Assembly: GCA_013041835.1 (NCBI GenBank) | Contig: JABDRH010000423.1 | Span: forward strand, 1-5,056 | Source of the DNA: Desulfatitalea sp. | Lineage (GTDB): Bacteria > Desulfobacterota > Desulfobacteria > Desulfobacterales > Desulfosarcinaceae | Length of the DNA: 5,056 nucleotides | Reading direction: 5' to 3' | In this document: piece after piece, positions 1-4,931 of the stretch | Position numbering within the stretch: the first letter of the stretch is position 1 | Layout of the letters: each line of letters starts with the position of its first letter | The notes under the pieces: model-generated | What the model was told of the DNA's origin: nothing | Database searches by the model: none | The model's input: only the letters and a program-made list of their open reading frames with translations | Made by a program: the position numbers and the translations under genes

Positions 1-1
1 G

Positions 2-583
2 CCCATCAGCGTGGGAGATTCGCGGACCATGTACCGGGCGGTTTTGGCCGGCAGCATGAGCGACACCATGGAATACTGTGCGCGTGGGTTCGTGGACTAC
101 ACCTTTCTGGGCGGTGCCCAGATTGATATGTACGGCAACCTCAACTCCACCATCATCGGCGATCACGCCAAACCGAAAGTGCGGTTTCCGGGCAGCGGCG
201 GCGCCAACGATTTCGCCTCTTTTTGCTGGAAGATGATGGTGATGACCCCCCAGGATACAAAACGGTTCGTGGAGAAACTGGACTTTCTCACCACCCCCGG
301 CTGGCTGGAAGGCGGAGATTCCCGTGCCAAGTCCGGTTTGCCCCTTGGCGCCGGGCCATATAAAATCATTACCGACATGGCGGTAATGGATTTTGAACCG
401 GATTCAAAGCGCATGCGCATCATTTCGGTCAGCCCTGGTTTCTCTCTGAAGGATGTCAAGGAAAACTGCGGATTCGAGCTGCTCGAGGCGGATCATATCA
501 TCGATACAAAACCGCCCACGGCAGTGGAACTACGCATCCTGCGCGAAGAAGTGGATCCCTATCGATATGTCATTGGTAGATAA
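2..583 (+). CDS. CoA-transferase beta subunit, glutaconate CoA-transferase (GctB) type, 5'-partial
   Basis: The reading frame is open from base 2 to the TAA at 581-583, giving 193 visible residues. Family members usually have about 250-270, so roughly the first quarter lies outside the window. Visible family features, counted from the first visible residue, are the GGAQIDMYGNLNST segment (about 37-50), the glycine-rich PGSGGAND turn (about 63-70), and a C-terminal block containing SPGFSLKDVKENCGFELL and REEVDP, typical of family I CoA-transferase B subunits. Such enzymes move CoA between carboxylic acids as cytoplasmic alpha/beta complexes through a glutamyl-CoA intermediate. The catalytic Glu lies near the N-terminus of this subunit and is not in view. 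The alpha subunit is expected just upstream. The internal GTG at 11 is not a credible start because homology continues through it. The neighbouring acyl-CoA dehydrogenase supports a role in activating an acid for beta-oxidation-like breakdown; the substrate is unknown. Confidence 0.88.
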   Translation, partial: PISVGDSRTMYRAVLAGSMSDTMEYCARGFVDYTFLGGAQIDMYGNLNSTIIGDHAKPKVRFPGSGGANDFASFCWKMMVMTPQDTKRFVEKLDFLTTPGWLEGGDSRAKSGLPLGAGPYKIITDMAVMDFEPDSKRMRIISVSPGFSLKDVKENCGFELLEADHIIDTKPPTAVELRILREEVDPYRYVIGR

Positions 584-614
584 ACCCCAAGTCAGTGAAT
601 ATATATTTTTTAAC

Positions 615-620
615 AGGAAG
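615..620 (+). promoter_or_regulatory. Ribosome binding site of the XRE-cupin gene
   Basis: AGGAAG lies 8 bases before the ATG at 629. It fixes that start and argues against the overlapping out-of-frame reading that begins at 453. Confidence 0.7.
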
Positions 621-628
621 TATCAATC

Positions 629-1180
629 ATGGCAGCAAAGCAAACCGGTCGACCAACTCCCGTGGGCAAAAATATCAAGAAGGCCCGCATCGACAAGAAG
701 ATGACCTATGATGCGTTGGCCAACGAAACCGGATTTTCCGTGGATTTCCTCAAGAAAGTGGAATCCGGGAAGGTGACGCCTCCAGTGGGATCGCTACTGC
801 AGATTTCCCGCGCCCTTTCGATCGACTCCGGGGCTTTGCTGAAAGAAGACGAAGGGGTTGTCAAGGACCGCGTCCGCGCCTATACCAAGCGCACGGACAG
901 CTATGCTTACCAGACCCTGACTCCGGGGGCGGAGAACAAACACTTAAAGGGGTTTCGCGTCAAGATTGACGCCATGAAAGACCACGAAGGCGTCAGCTAC
1001 AACCACGCGGGCGAGGAGTTCGTCTATGTGCTCGCGGGAAATATCGAGGTGGTGGTGGGCGATTATGTAAATACGCTCGGGCCCGGACAATCTCTGCATT
1101 TCAATTCCGGTATACAGCACCTGCTAAGAAATATCGGCGCGACCGATGCCGAGCTGATCGTGGTCATCTACAATCCGTGA
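629..1180 (+). CDS. XRE-family transcriptional regulator with C-terminal cupin domain
   Basis: This 183-residue protein has two domains. Residues about 13-70 form an XRE/Cro-type helix-turn-helix (VGKNIKKARIDKKMTYDALA, then the recognition-helix region GFSVDFLKKVESGKVTPPV). Residues about 120-181 form a small cupin barrel, with SYNHAGEEFVYVLAG as cupin motif 1 (His126, Glu129/130, Gly137) and PGQSLHFNSGIQH as motif 2 (His157, His164). Proteins of this layout are one-component regulators in which the cupin is thought to sense a small ligand, sometimes through a metal. The gene starts 45 bases after the CoA-transferase stop and ends 61 bases before the acyl-CoA dehydrogenase start, all on one strand, so it is probably cotranscribed and a local regulator of this operon (inference). 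The 3' end of a diverged paralogue survives at 4863-4931 within an operon relic of the same gene order. Confidence 0.9.
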   Translation: MAAKQTGRPTPVGKNIKKARIDKKMTYDALANETGFSVDFLKKVESGKVTPPVGSLLQISRALSIDSGALLKEDEGVVKDRVRAYTKRTDSYAYQTLTPGAENKHLKGFRVKIDAMKDHEGVSYNHAGEEFVYVLAGNIEVVVGDYVNTLGPGQSLHFNSGIQHLLRNIGATDAELIVVIYNP

Positions 1181-1230
1181 CCCATCGCATCGATCGGTGA
1201 CATCCACGCGACGGCTCCGGCCAACATGAA

Positions 1231-1234
1231 GAGG
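1231..1234 (+). promoter_or_regulatory. Ribosome binding site of the acyl-CoA dehydrogenase gene
   Basis: GAGG lies 7 bases before the ATG at 1242. The 61-base gap before the gene shows no terminator-like hairpin, consistent with readthrough from the regulator gene. Confidence 0.6.
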
Positions 1235-1241
1235 GATCCAC

Positions 1242-2399
1242 ATGTCTTTCAGATTGAACGATGAACAGCTCATGATTCAGTCCATGGTCCGTGAGTTTGC
1301 CCACAAGGTGGTGACCGAAACAGCGGCCCAGCGGGATCGAACCAAGGCTTTTCCCGCCGACAACCTGAAGAAAATGGCCGATTTGGGGCTCCTGGGCATG
1401 ATGGTTCCCTTGGCTTACGAAGGTTCGGATTCGGACAGCGTGGGGTATGTGCTCGCCCTCTCGGAAATCGCCTACGCGTGCGCCTCCACGGCGGTGGTCA
1501 TGTCGGTGCACAACTCCATCGTGTGCGAAAGCATCCTCAATTTCGGTACCGAGGATCAAAAACAGCGTTATCTCAAGGACCTGGCCATGGGCGCGTGCAT
1601 CGGCGCCTTCGCCCTGACCGAGCCCGAGGCCGGATCCGATCCGGTCAACCAACAGACCACTGCGGTGAAAGATGGGGATCACTATGTCATCAACGGCACC
1701 AAGCGATTCATCACCAGCGGGAAGAACTGCGGCCTGGTGATCGTGACGGCCAAAACCGATCCGGCGGCCCGCCACAAGGGCATCAGCGCCTTCATCGTGA
1801 CCAAGGATAACCCGGGGCTGCGGGTTGGAAACATAGAGGAGAAGATGGGCCTCAGGGCCTCGGACACCACCGATCTTCACTTCGATGATTGCCGGGTGCC
1901 GGCAACGGACAGGCTGGGCGAAGAAGGCGAAGGATTCCAAATCGCCATGAAGGGGTTGGATGGCGGACGCATCGGCATCGCCGCCCAGAGCCTTGGGGTG
2001 GCCCAGGCGGCCTTCGTCGCGGCGGTTCGCTACGCTGAGGCGCGAGACCAGTTTGGTCAGAAAATTGCCAAATTTCAAGGGCTTCGCTGGATGATCGCCG
2101 ACATGGCCACCGAGATCGCCGCGGCCCGGCAACTGACTCTATCCGCCGCCGCCATGAAAGACCGGAAGGAAAACTTCACCTTGCAGGCTTCCATGGCCAA
2201 GCTGTTCGCTTCGGAGATGGTGAATCGGGTGACCGCAAAAGCGGTACAGATTCACGGCGGGTATGGATTCACCAAGGACTACGCGGTGGAACGTTACTAT
2301 CGGGACGCCAGGGTGTTCACCATCTACGAGGGAACCTCGGAAATCCAGCGCATTGTGATCGCCAACAATATTTTCAAGAGCAAGTTCCGCCAGTTATAG
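1242..2399 (+). CDS. Acyl-CoA dehydrogenase (short-chain/butyryl-CoA dehydrogenase-like)
   Basis: This 385-residue flavoenzyme has the normal family length and all three parts of the fold: an N-terminal helical domain (about 1-118), a middle beta domain (about 119-230) and a C-terminal helical domain (about 231-385). Signature 1, GAFALTEPEAGSD, is at residues 121-133. Signature 2, starting QIHGGYGFTKD, is at 336-357. The family's catalytic base is present as Glu363 in IYEGTSEIQR. It should oxidise an acyl-CoA to the 2-enoyl-CoA with FAD, passing electrons to electron-transferring flavoprotein. The layout resembles short- or branched-chain enzymes, but chain length and substrate cannot be fixed from sequence alone. 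It is the last gene of the operon and is followed 77 bases later by a strong terminator hairpin. A stretch covering residues 275-301 recurs, diverged, at 4933-5012. Confidence 0.95.
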   Translation: MSFRLNDEQLMIQSMVREFAHKVVTETAAQRDRTKAFPADNLKKMADLGLLGMMVPLAYEGSDSDSVGYVLALSEIAYACASTAVVMSVHNSIVCESILNFGTEDQKQRYLKDLAMGACIGAFALTEPEAGSDPVNQQTTAVKDGDHYVINGTKRFITSGKNCGLVIVTAKTDPAARHKGISAFIVTKDNPGLRVGNIEEKMGLRASDTTDLHFDDCRVPATDRLGEEGEGFQIAMKGLDGGRIGIAAQSLGVAQAAFVAAVRYAEARDQFGQKIAKFQGLRWMIADMATEIAAARQLTLSAAAMKDRKENFTLQASMAKLFASEMVNRVTAKAVQIHGGYGFTKDYAVERYYRDARVFTIYEGTSEIQRIVIANNIFKSKFRQL

Positions 2400-2476
2400 G
2401 ACTTATGCCATAAACAGCGTCATTATTTGTCCCAGTAGTCGGTCAGCGGTAACTGCAAATAGAACTGCAAAAAATT

Positions 2477-2521
2477 AAAATGTATTTCCGCCGCCGTAAG
2501 CGACGGAAATACATTTTTTTT
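2477..2521. terminator. Rho-independent terminator, probably bidirectional
   Basis: A 14-bp perfect stem pairs 2477-2490 with 2504-2517. Inside it, after one mismatch, three further pairs (2492-2494 with 2500-2502) close a 5-base loop. On the plus strand the stem runs into eight T residues (2514-2521). On the minus strand it runs into TTTT, AA and TTTTTT (2480-2469). It lies between two convergent genes (stops at 2399 and 2550), so it can serve both the acyl-CoA dehydrogenase operon and the lipoprotein gene. Confidence 0.9.
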
Positions 2522-2549
2522 ACGAAATCGATTGAATATAGAGTCAGGC

Positions 2550-3593
2550 TTATTGTTTAAAAAGAGGTCCAATTTTCGCTGCAGCCGGATAAGATTTATT
2601 ACTCATATTTATCATTAATTGATCATCGGAGATTTGATAAATCATATAATAAACATCGCCAATTTGAAATGTCTTTTCTGGTAGAGCGGAGCCCTCCTTT
2701 AAAAGAACAGTAAACTGTATATGATTTAAATCTAAATCATACGAATCAATATTCATTACTACTTTGGCAGGCATATTACCTGTCATCTCAAAAGTAAATG
2801 TTGATTCCGTAAACGTCATAGATTCTGTATATCCCGTCGATTCAGCCGACCATGTCCCCAAGAATTCAGGCGTTGTTTGTTTAACCTTAACAAGAGGTCC
2901 AATTTCAGTTGCAGCCGGATAAGATGTATCACTCATACCTATCATTAATTGATTATCATCGGAGATTTGATAAAACATATAATAAACATCTCCAATTTGA
3001 ATGTCAGATAGAGCGGCGCCCTCATTTGAAATAACAGTAAGCTGTATCTGATTTAAATTTTCGTCATACAAATCAATATCCATTTCTACTTTGGCAGCGA
3101 CCGAACCTGTGATCTCAAAAGTAAGTGTTGATTCCGTAATCGTCATGCATTCGGTATTTTCCGGCGATGTAACCGTCCATGTCCCCAAGAATTTAGGCGT
3201 TTGTTTAACAAGTGGCCCAAAAAGAGTTGCGACCGGAGGGAAAAAGGGATTCATGCCGAGTTTCATTTCATTGCCTGAAATTTTATACTTTATATAAAGA
3301 TCATCTCCCGCCTTAAGCATCTTCCCAGTAACACCTTCGGCTGAAGATATCATAATATGAATTTGCCTTGAAGATAGATCATATGACTCAATGGTTCCAA
3401 TCGCTAGGCCACTCACTTTACCGTTGACCTGAAAACTGAAAGTTGTTTCCGTAAAACACATGGTTTCGCCTGTGGAATCATTCGTCCATGTTCCCACGAA
3501 TTCAAGGTCAGGCGGATTACATCCCGTAGAAAATAATAATATTGTCAGAAACGGTACCAGAAAAAGATAGTTTAAAACTTTTCGGCTTTTCAT
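2550..3593 (-). CDS. Lipoprotein with three tandem beta-rich modules, function unknown
   Basis: This 347-residue protein opens with a lipoprotein signal peptide: basic MKSRK, a hydrophobic core at about 6-21, and the lipobox STGC with lipidated Cys25 followed by Asn. It should therefore be anchored in a membrane facing the periplasm or cell surface. The mature part is three repeats of about 101-105 residues (31-131, 134-239, 243-347). Each opens with a [E/K]F[L/V]GTW block and a TE[S/T]T.[S/T]F strand, and closes with GPL[V/F]K. By eye, repeats 2 and 3 are about 60% identical and repeat 1 is much more divergent. The modules alternate short beta strands; the opening GTW recalls the lipocalin G-x-W motif, but that is only a suggestion. 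I recognise no catalytic residues. The start is supported by AAGGAG on the minus strand (3606-3601), 7 bases before the ATG. The gene is AT-rich compared with the operon it faces, which suggests separate acquisition. Confidence 0.85.
   Translation of the reverse strand: MKSRKVLNYLFLVPFLTILLFSTGCNPPDLEFVGTWTNDSTGETMCFTETTFSFQVNGKVSGLAIGTIESYDLSSRQIHIMISSAEGVTGKMLKAGDDLYIKYKISGNEMKLGMNPFFPPVATLFGPLVKQTPKFLGTWTVTSPENTECMTITESTLTFEITGSVAAKVEMDIDLYDENLNQIQLTVISNEGAALSDIQIGDVYYMFYQISDDNQLMIGMSDTSYPAATEIGPLVKVKQTTPEFLGTWSAESTGYTESMTFTESTFTFEMTGNMPAKVVMNIDSYDLDLNHIQFTVLLKEGSALPEKTFQIGDVYYMIYQISDDQLMINMSNKSYPAAAKIGPLFKQ
2553..3194 (-). repeat. Tandem coding repeat, modules 2 and 3 of the lipoprotein
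   Basis: The DNA for module 2 (about 3194-2877) and module 3 (about 2867-2553) is alignable along its length. Shared plus-strand strings include the region around GCAGCCGGATAAGAT (2581 and 2921) and CATGTCCCCAAGAATT (2850 and 3178). The unit is about 320 bp. Module 1 (3503-3201) is alignable mainly at protein level, so modules 2 and 3 come from a later duplication. Confidence 0.8.
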
Positions 3594-3600
3594 TAAACAT

Positions 3601-3606
3601 CTCCTT
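3601..3606 (-). promoter_or_regulatory. Ribosome binding site of the lipoprotein gene
   Basis: The minus strand reads AAGGAG, 7 bases before the ATG at 3593-3591. It is a strong site and supports the chosen start. Confidence 0.75.
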
Positions 3607-3615
3607 ATATTATTG

Positions 3616-3691
3616 TTATAGTTAGATTCGGCAATTAAAAATGCTAATTAATTGCTTTTATAGTTGGACCGACAATTAAACATGCTAATTA
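3616..3691 (-). repeat. Two direct repeats upstream of the lipoprotein gene, possible promoter/operator region
   Basis: On the minus strand, copy A (3691-3658) and copy B (3650-3616) both begin TAATTAGCAT, continue through TTTAATTG and end AACTATAA. They are 34 and 35 bases long with one indel, starting 41 bases apart, close to four helical turns. Each contains a short dyad (AATTA/TAATT; in copy B this extends to CAATTAA/TTAATTG at 3632-3654) and ends in a TATAA that could act as a -10 box. No good -35 box was found, so the promoter role is inferred from position, 20-100 bases before the start codon. Confidence 0.5.
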
Positions 3692-4037
3692 CTTAAATGT
3701 TGCACGAACCCTTAGGGTATCTTTGGTAATACGAAAAAATTCCATGACCGCCCTTTGTGGCTCTATTTACAAGCACAGCTGACAAAGTACCTCGTAGGCG
3801 GTGAAAAAAAGATTTATTTTCTTAGGTAAGAGGAACGAAAAAGGTAACCCCCTTAGCCATTGCAGCCCGAATTTTGAAAGTAATAAGCAAAAAATAGTTT
3901 AAGCTGAAATCGGTGAAGACCATAACTATCCGTTCATAGATAAAGCAAGCTTTCGTCCCAATCACCATACTTAAAAGTAGATCTTGTAACTTTTCATAGT
4001 GAAGCCTGAATGAAATTTTCATAATGAAGCACAGATG
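3692..4037. other. AT-rich intergenic stretch without a recognisable gene
   Basis: About 350 bases hold no open frame with a ribosome binding site or recognisable protein. The only small structures seen are a perfect ACCCT/AGGGT inverted repeat at 3708-3718 and an A run at 3805-3811. Its left part is the far upstream region of the lipoprotein gene. Its right part leads into the group II intron remnant, and some of it could be degraded intron sequence, but I cannot show that. Confidence 0.5.
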
Positions 4038-4053
4038 TCAAGAATATTCTTGA
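4038..4053. repeat. Perfect 16-bp palindrome
   Basis: Bases 4038-4053 read identically on both strands (TCAAGAAT/ATTCTTGA with no spacer). It lies 37 bases before intron domain V. It lacks the G+C and T tract of a terminator; a protein binding site is possible but unproven. Confidence 0.5.
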
Positions 4054-4065
4054 AAAAGCCTAAAA

Positions 4066-4162
4066 CTAACGGAAGCGAGTACTATTGAGGAGCCCGGTAC
4101 GGGAAAACTGCACCCTGGGATCTGTCCGGGGGGTGCCGGGTAACCGGTATGCCTACCGCAAC
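4066..4162 (+). mobile_element. 3'-end remnant of a group II intron (domains V and VI)
   Basis: Bases 4090-4122 look like domain V: they begin GAGCC, containing the AGC catalytic triad, and form a hairpin (GAGCCCGG against CCTGGGATC) capped by CGG-GAAAA-CTG. At 33 nt this is one short of the usual 34, and the outer stem has one G-A mismatch. Bases 4126-4157 fold as domain VI, a G-rich arm with CCGG-GTAA-CCGG at its tip and returning GCCTACC. A4155 is in the place of the branch-point adenosine, seven bases before a plausible 3' splice end at 4162 (AC). The preceding CGGAAGCGAGTACTATTGAG (from about 4066) resembles the sequence usually found between the intron reverse transcriptase and domain V. 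Domains I-IV and the maturase are absent upstream, so this is a 5'-truncated, splicing-dead fossil. The left limit is uncertain. Confidence 0.75.
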
Positions 4163-4175
4163 ACCCGCAATGCGC

Positions 4176-4204
4176 TTGACACCTGCTGGGGTGTGGATTA
4201 TAAT
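4176..4204 (+). promoter_or_regulatory. Consensus sigma70-type promoter of the toxin-antitoxin operon
   Basis: TTGACA (4176-4181) and TATAAT (4199-4204) match the consensus at all twelve positions with the optimal 17-base spacer. Transcription should begin near 4211, giving a leader of about 26 bases before the antitoxin GTG. Confidence 0.9.
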
Positions 4205-4221
4205 AGCTATAAAAATCCACA
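4192..4221. promoter_or_regulatory. Dyad operator over the -10 box, probable autoregulation site
   Basis: Perfect 8-bp arms TGTGGATT (4192-4199) and AATCCACA (4214-4221) share their centre (between 4206 and 4207) with an inner palindrome ATAGCTAT (4203-4210). Of 15 symmetric base pairs, 13 match. The dyad covers the -10 box and the expected transcription start. Ribbon-helix-helix antitoxins commonly repress their own operon by binding such dyads, so this is the likely operator (inference). Confidence 0.8.
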
Positions 4222-4226
4222 TAATT

Positions 4227-4230
4227 GAGG
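4227..4230 (+). promoter_or_regulatory. Ribosome binding site deciding the antitoxin start
   Basis: GAGG ends 6 bases before GTG at 4237. It overlaps the alternative TTG start at 4225, which would leave that codon without a site, so the GTG is preferred. Confidence 0.7.
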
Positions 4231-4236
4231 TGCGCT

Positions 4237-4470
4237 GTGAGAACAATTCAGATGACCCTTGACGACGATCTTGTTAAATCCGTCGACCATGTTTCAAAGC
4301 TACTAAATACAAGTCGTTCAGCTTTCACAAGAAAGGCCCTTCGAGAGGCAATCGCCAAATATCACCTCGAACAATTGGAACATAAGCACCGAGAAGGTTA
4401 TGAACGAAAACCGATTCTCGGTGATGAGTTCTCGGTTTGGGAGGCAGAACAGCATTGGGGTGATGAATGA
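4237..4470 (+). CDS. Ribbon-helix-helix (CopG/MetJ-type) antitoxin
   Basis: This 77-residue protein starts at GTG. Residues 2-42 are a typical ribbon-helix-helix DNA-binding domain: strand RTIQMTL (2-8), helix DDDLVKSVDHVSKLL (9-23), turn NTSRSA (24-29) and helix FTRKALREAIAKY (30-42). The charged C-terminal part (43-77), with aromatic residues in FSVWEAEQHW, matches the extended tails by which such antitoxins cover their toxin. It should neutralise the downstream MazF/PemK-like RNase and, with it, repress the operon through the dyad over the -10 box. Its stop TGA overlaps the toxin ATG (ATGA at 4467-4470), which couples translation of the two genes. An alternative TTG start at 4225 would add four residues. 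Confidence 0.9.
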   Translation: MRTIQMTLDDDLVKSVDHVSKLLNTSRSAFTRKALREAIAKYHLEQLEHKHREGYERKPILGDEFSVWEAEQHWGDE

Positions 4471-4778
4471 AACATGGTGAAATACGGTGGTACAAATTTG
4501 CGCATCCAGACAAAAAAAGACCAGTTCTCATCTTGACCCGAAATTCTATTATAGATTATCTCGGTCAAGTAACAGTTGCCCCAATTACAAGCACAGTCCG
4601 TGAAATACCATCCGAGGTGTTTCTTTCCAAACCCGATGGTATGCCACGGGTTTGCGCCATTAATTGTGATCATTTGCACACTGTTTCAAAAGGAAAGATT
4701 GGGGCTTTGATTACATGCTTACCCCCATCCAAAATGATTGATGTTGGGCGGGCAATCCGTTTTGCACTCGAAATATGA
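4467..4778 (+). CDS. MazF/PemK-family toxin (endoribonuclease)
   Basis: This 103-residue protein has the normal length of a MazF/PemK toxin and its hallmark blocks: GEIRWYKFAHPDKKRPVLIL (4-23), with the conserved Arg18-Pro19 pair; VTVAPITSTVREIPSEV (35-51), whose Thr/Ser at 41-43 is in the position of the family's catalytic Thr; the loop LSKPDGMPRVCAINCDHLHTV (53-73); and a C-terminal helix ending the small barrel. Family members cut single-stranded mRNA at short motifs and stop growth when the antitoxin is lost. The start codon overlaps the antitoxin stop (ATGA), and GGGG at 4457-4460 is a plausible ribosome binding site inside the antitoxin gene. The cleavage motif cannot be predicted here. 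No obvious terminator follows; only a weak 7-bp hairpin at 4787-4809 is seen. Confidence 0.93.
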   Translation: MKHGEIRWYKFAHPDKKRPVLILTRNSIIDYLGQVTVAPITSTVREIPSEVFLSKPDGMPRVCAINCDHLHTVSKGKIGALITCLPPSKMIDVGRAIRFALEI

Positions 4779-4784
4779 AAAACA

Positions 4785-4828
4785 GGTCAGCCAATATCTA
4801 TATGGCTGAGGATGTCAAGAGAAAACTG
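4785..4828 (+). pseudogene. Relic fragment of a CoA-transferase beta-subunit gene
   Basis: Bases 4806-4828 align with 446-468 of the intact CoA-transferase gene, identical except for one missing A and one extra A, so the encoded LKDVKEN segment is frame-shifted. A further shared GGTCAGCC (4785-4792 and 427-434) at nearly the right distance extends the match less certainly. On its own this would be weak. It is supported by being in the expected order before the regulator and dehydrogenase relics. Confidence 0.5.
4787..4809. repeat. Weak hairpin just after the toxin gene
   Basis: TCAGCCA (4787-4793) and TGGCTGA (4803-4809) form a perfect 7-bp inverted repeat with a 9-base loop, eight bases after the toxin stop. 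No T tract follows, so it is not a standard terminator. It may slow 3' decay or be chance. Confidence 0.35.
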
Positions 4829-4862
4829 TATAGTTTTCCATATTGAGTGCCTTTTACTTTAC

Positions 4863-4931
4863 TTCCGGCATACAGCATTTTCTCACAAACATCGGCAAGA
4901 CCGATGCCGAGTTGATCGTCGTCATTTACAA
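4863..4931 (+). pseudogene. Relic 3' end of a second XRE-cupin regulator gene
   Basis: These 69 bases align without gaps to 1105-1173, the end of the intact regulator gene, with 57 identities by hand count. In the corresponding frame (from 4864) they encode SGIQHFLTNIG then KTDAELIVVIYN, differing from the intact protein at only three of 23 residues. Most changes are synonymous, so the piece diverged as a working paralogue before being truncated. Everything before the second cupin motif, and the stop codon, are gone. Confidence 0.85.

Noticed and set aside
453..704. Plus-strand open frame bridging the CoA-transferase end and the regulator start
   Set aside because: It is out of frame with both real genes and has no homology or ribosome binding site of note.
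1164..2132. Long minus-strand open frame of 322 codons
   Set aside because: It lies antisense to the well-supported acyl-CoA dehydrogenase, is rich in His, Gly and Arg as expected of a GC-rich shadow frame, and has no recognisable domain.
3616..3691. Possible CRISPR-like repeats
   Set aside because: There are only two copies, with a very short gap and internal differences, and no adjacent cas gene. A promoter or operator repeat fits better.
3822..4022. Minus-strand 66-residue open frame in the AT-rich gap
   Set aside because: There is no ribosome binding site before its ATG and no recognisable protein. An open frame of this length is unremarkable in AT-rich DNA.
4038..4220. Minus-strand 60-residue open frame
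   Set aside because: It runs antisense through the group II intron domains and the toxin-antitoxin promoter, which explain the sequence better.
4398..4679. Minus-strand open frames opposite the toxin-antitoxin genes
   Set aside because: They are shadows of the two well-supported plus-strand genes.
4787..4809. Terminator for the toxin-antitoxin operon
   Set aside because: The hairpin has only 7 bp with a 9-base loop and no following T tract, so it is listed only as a weak hairpin.
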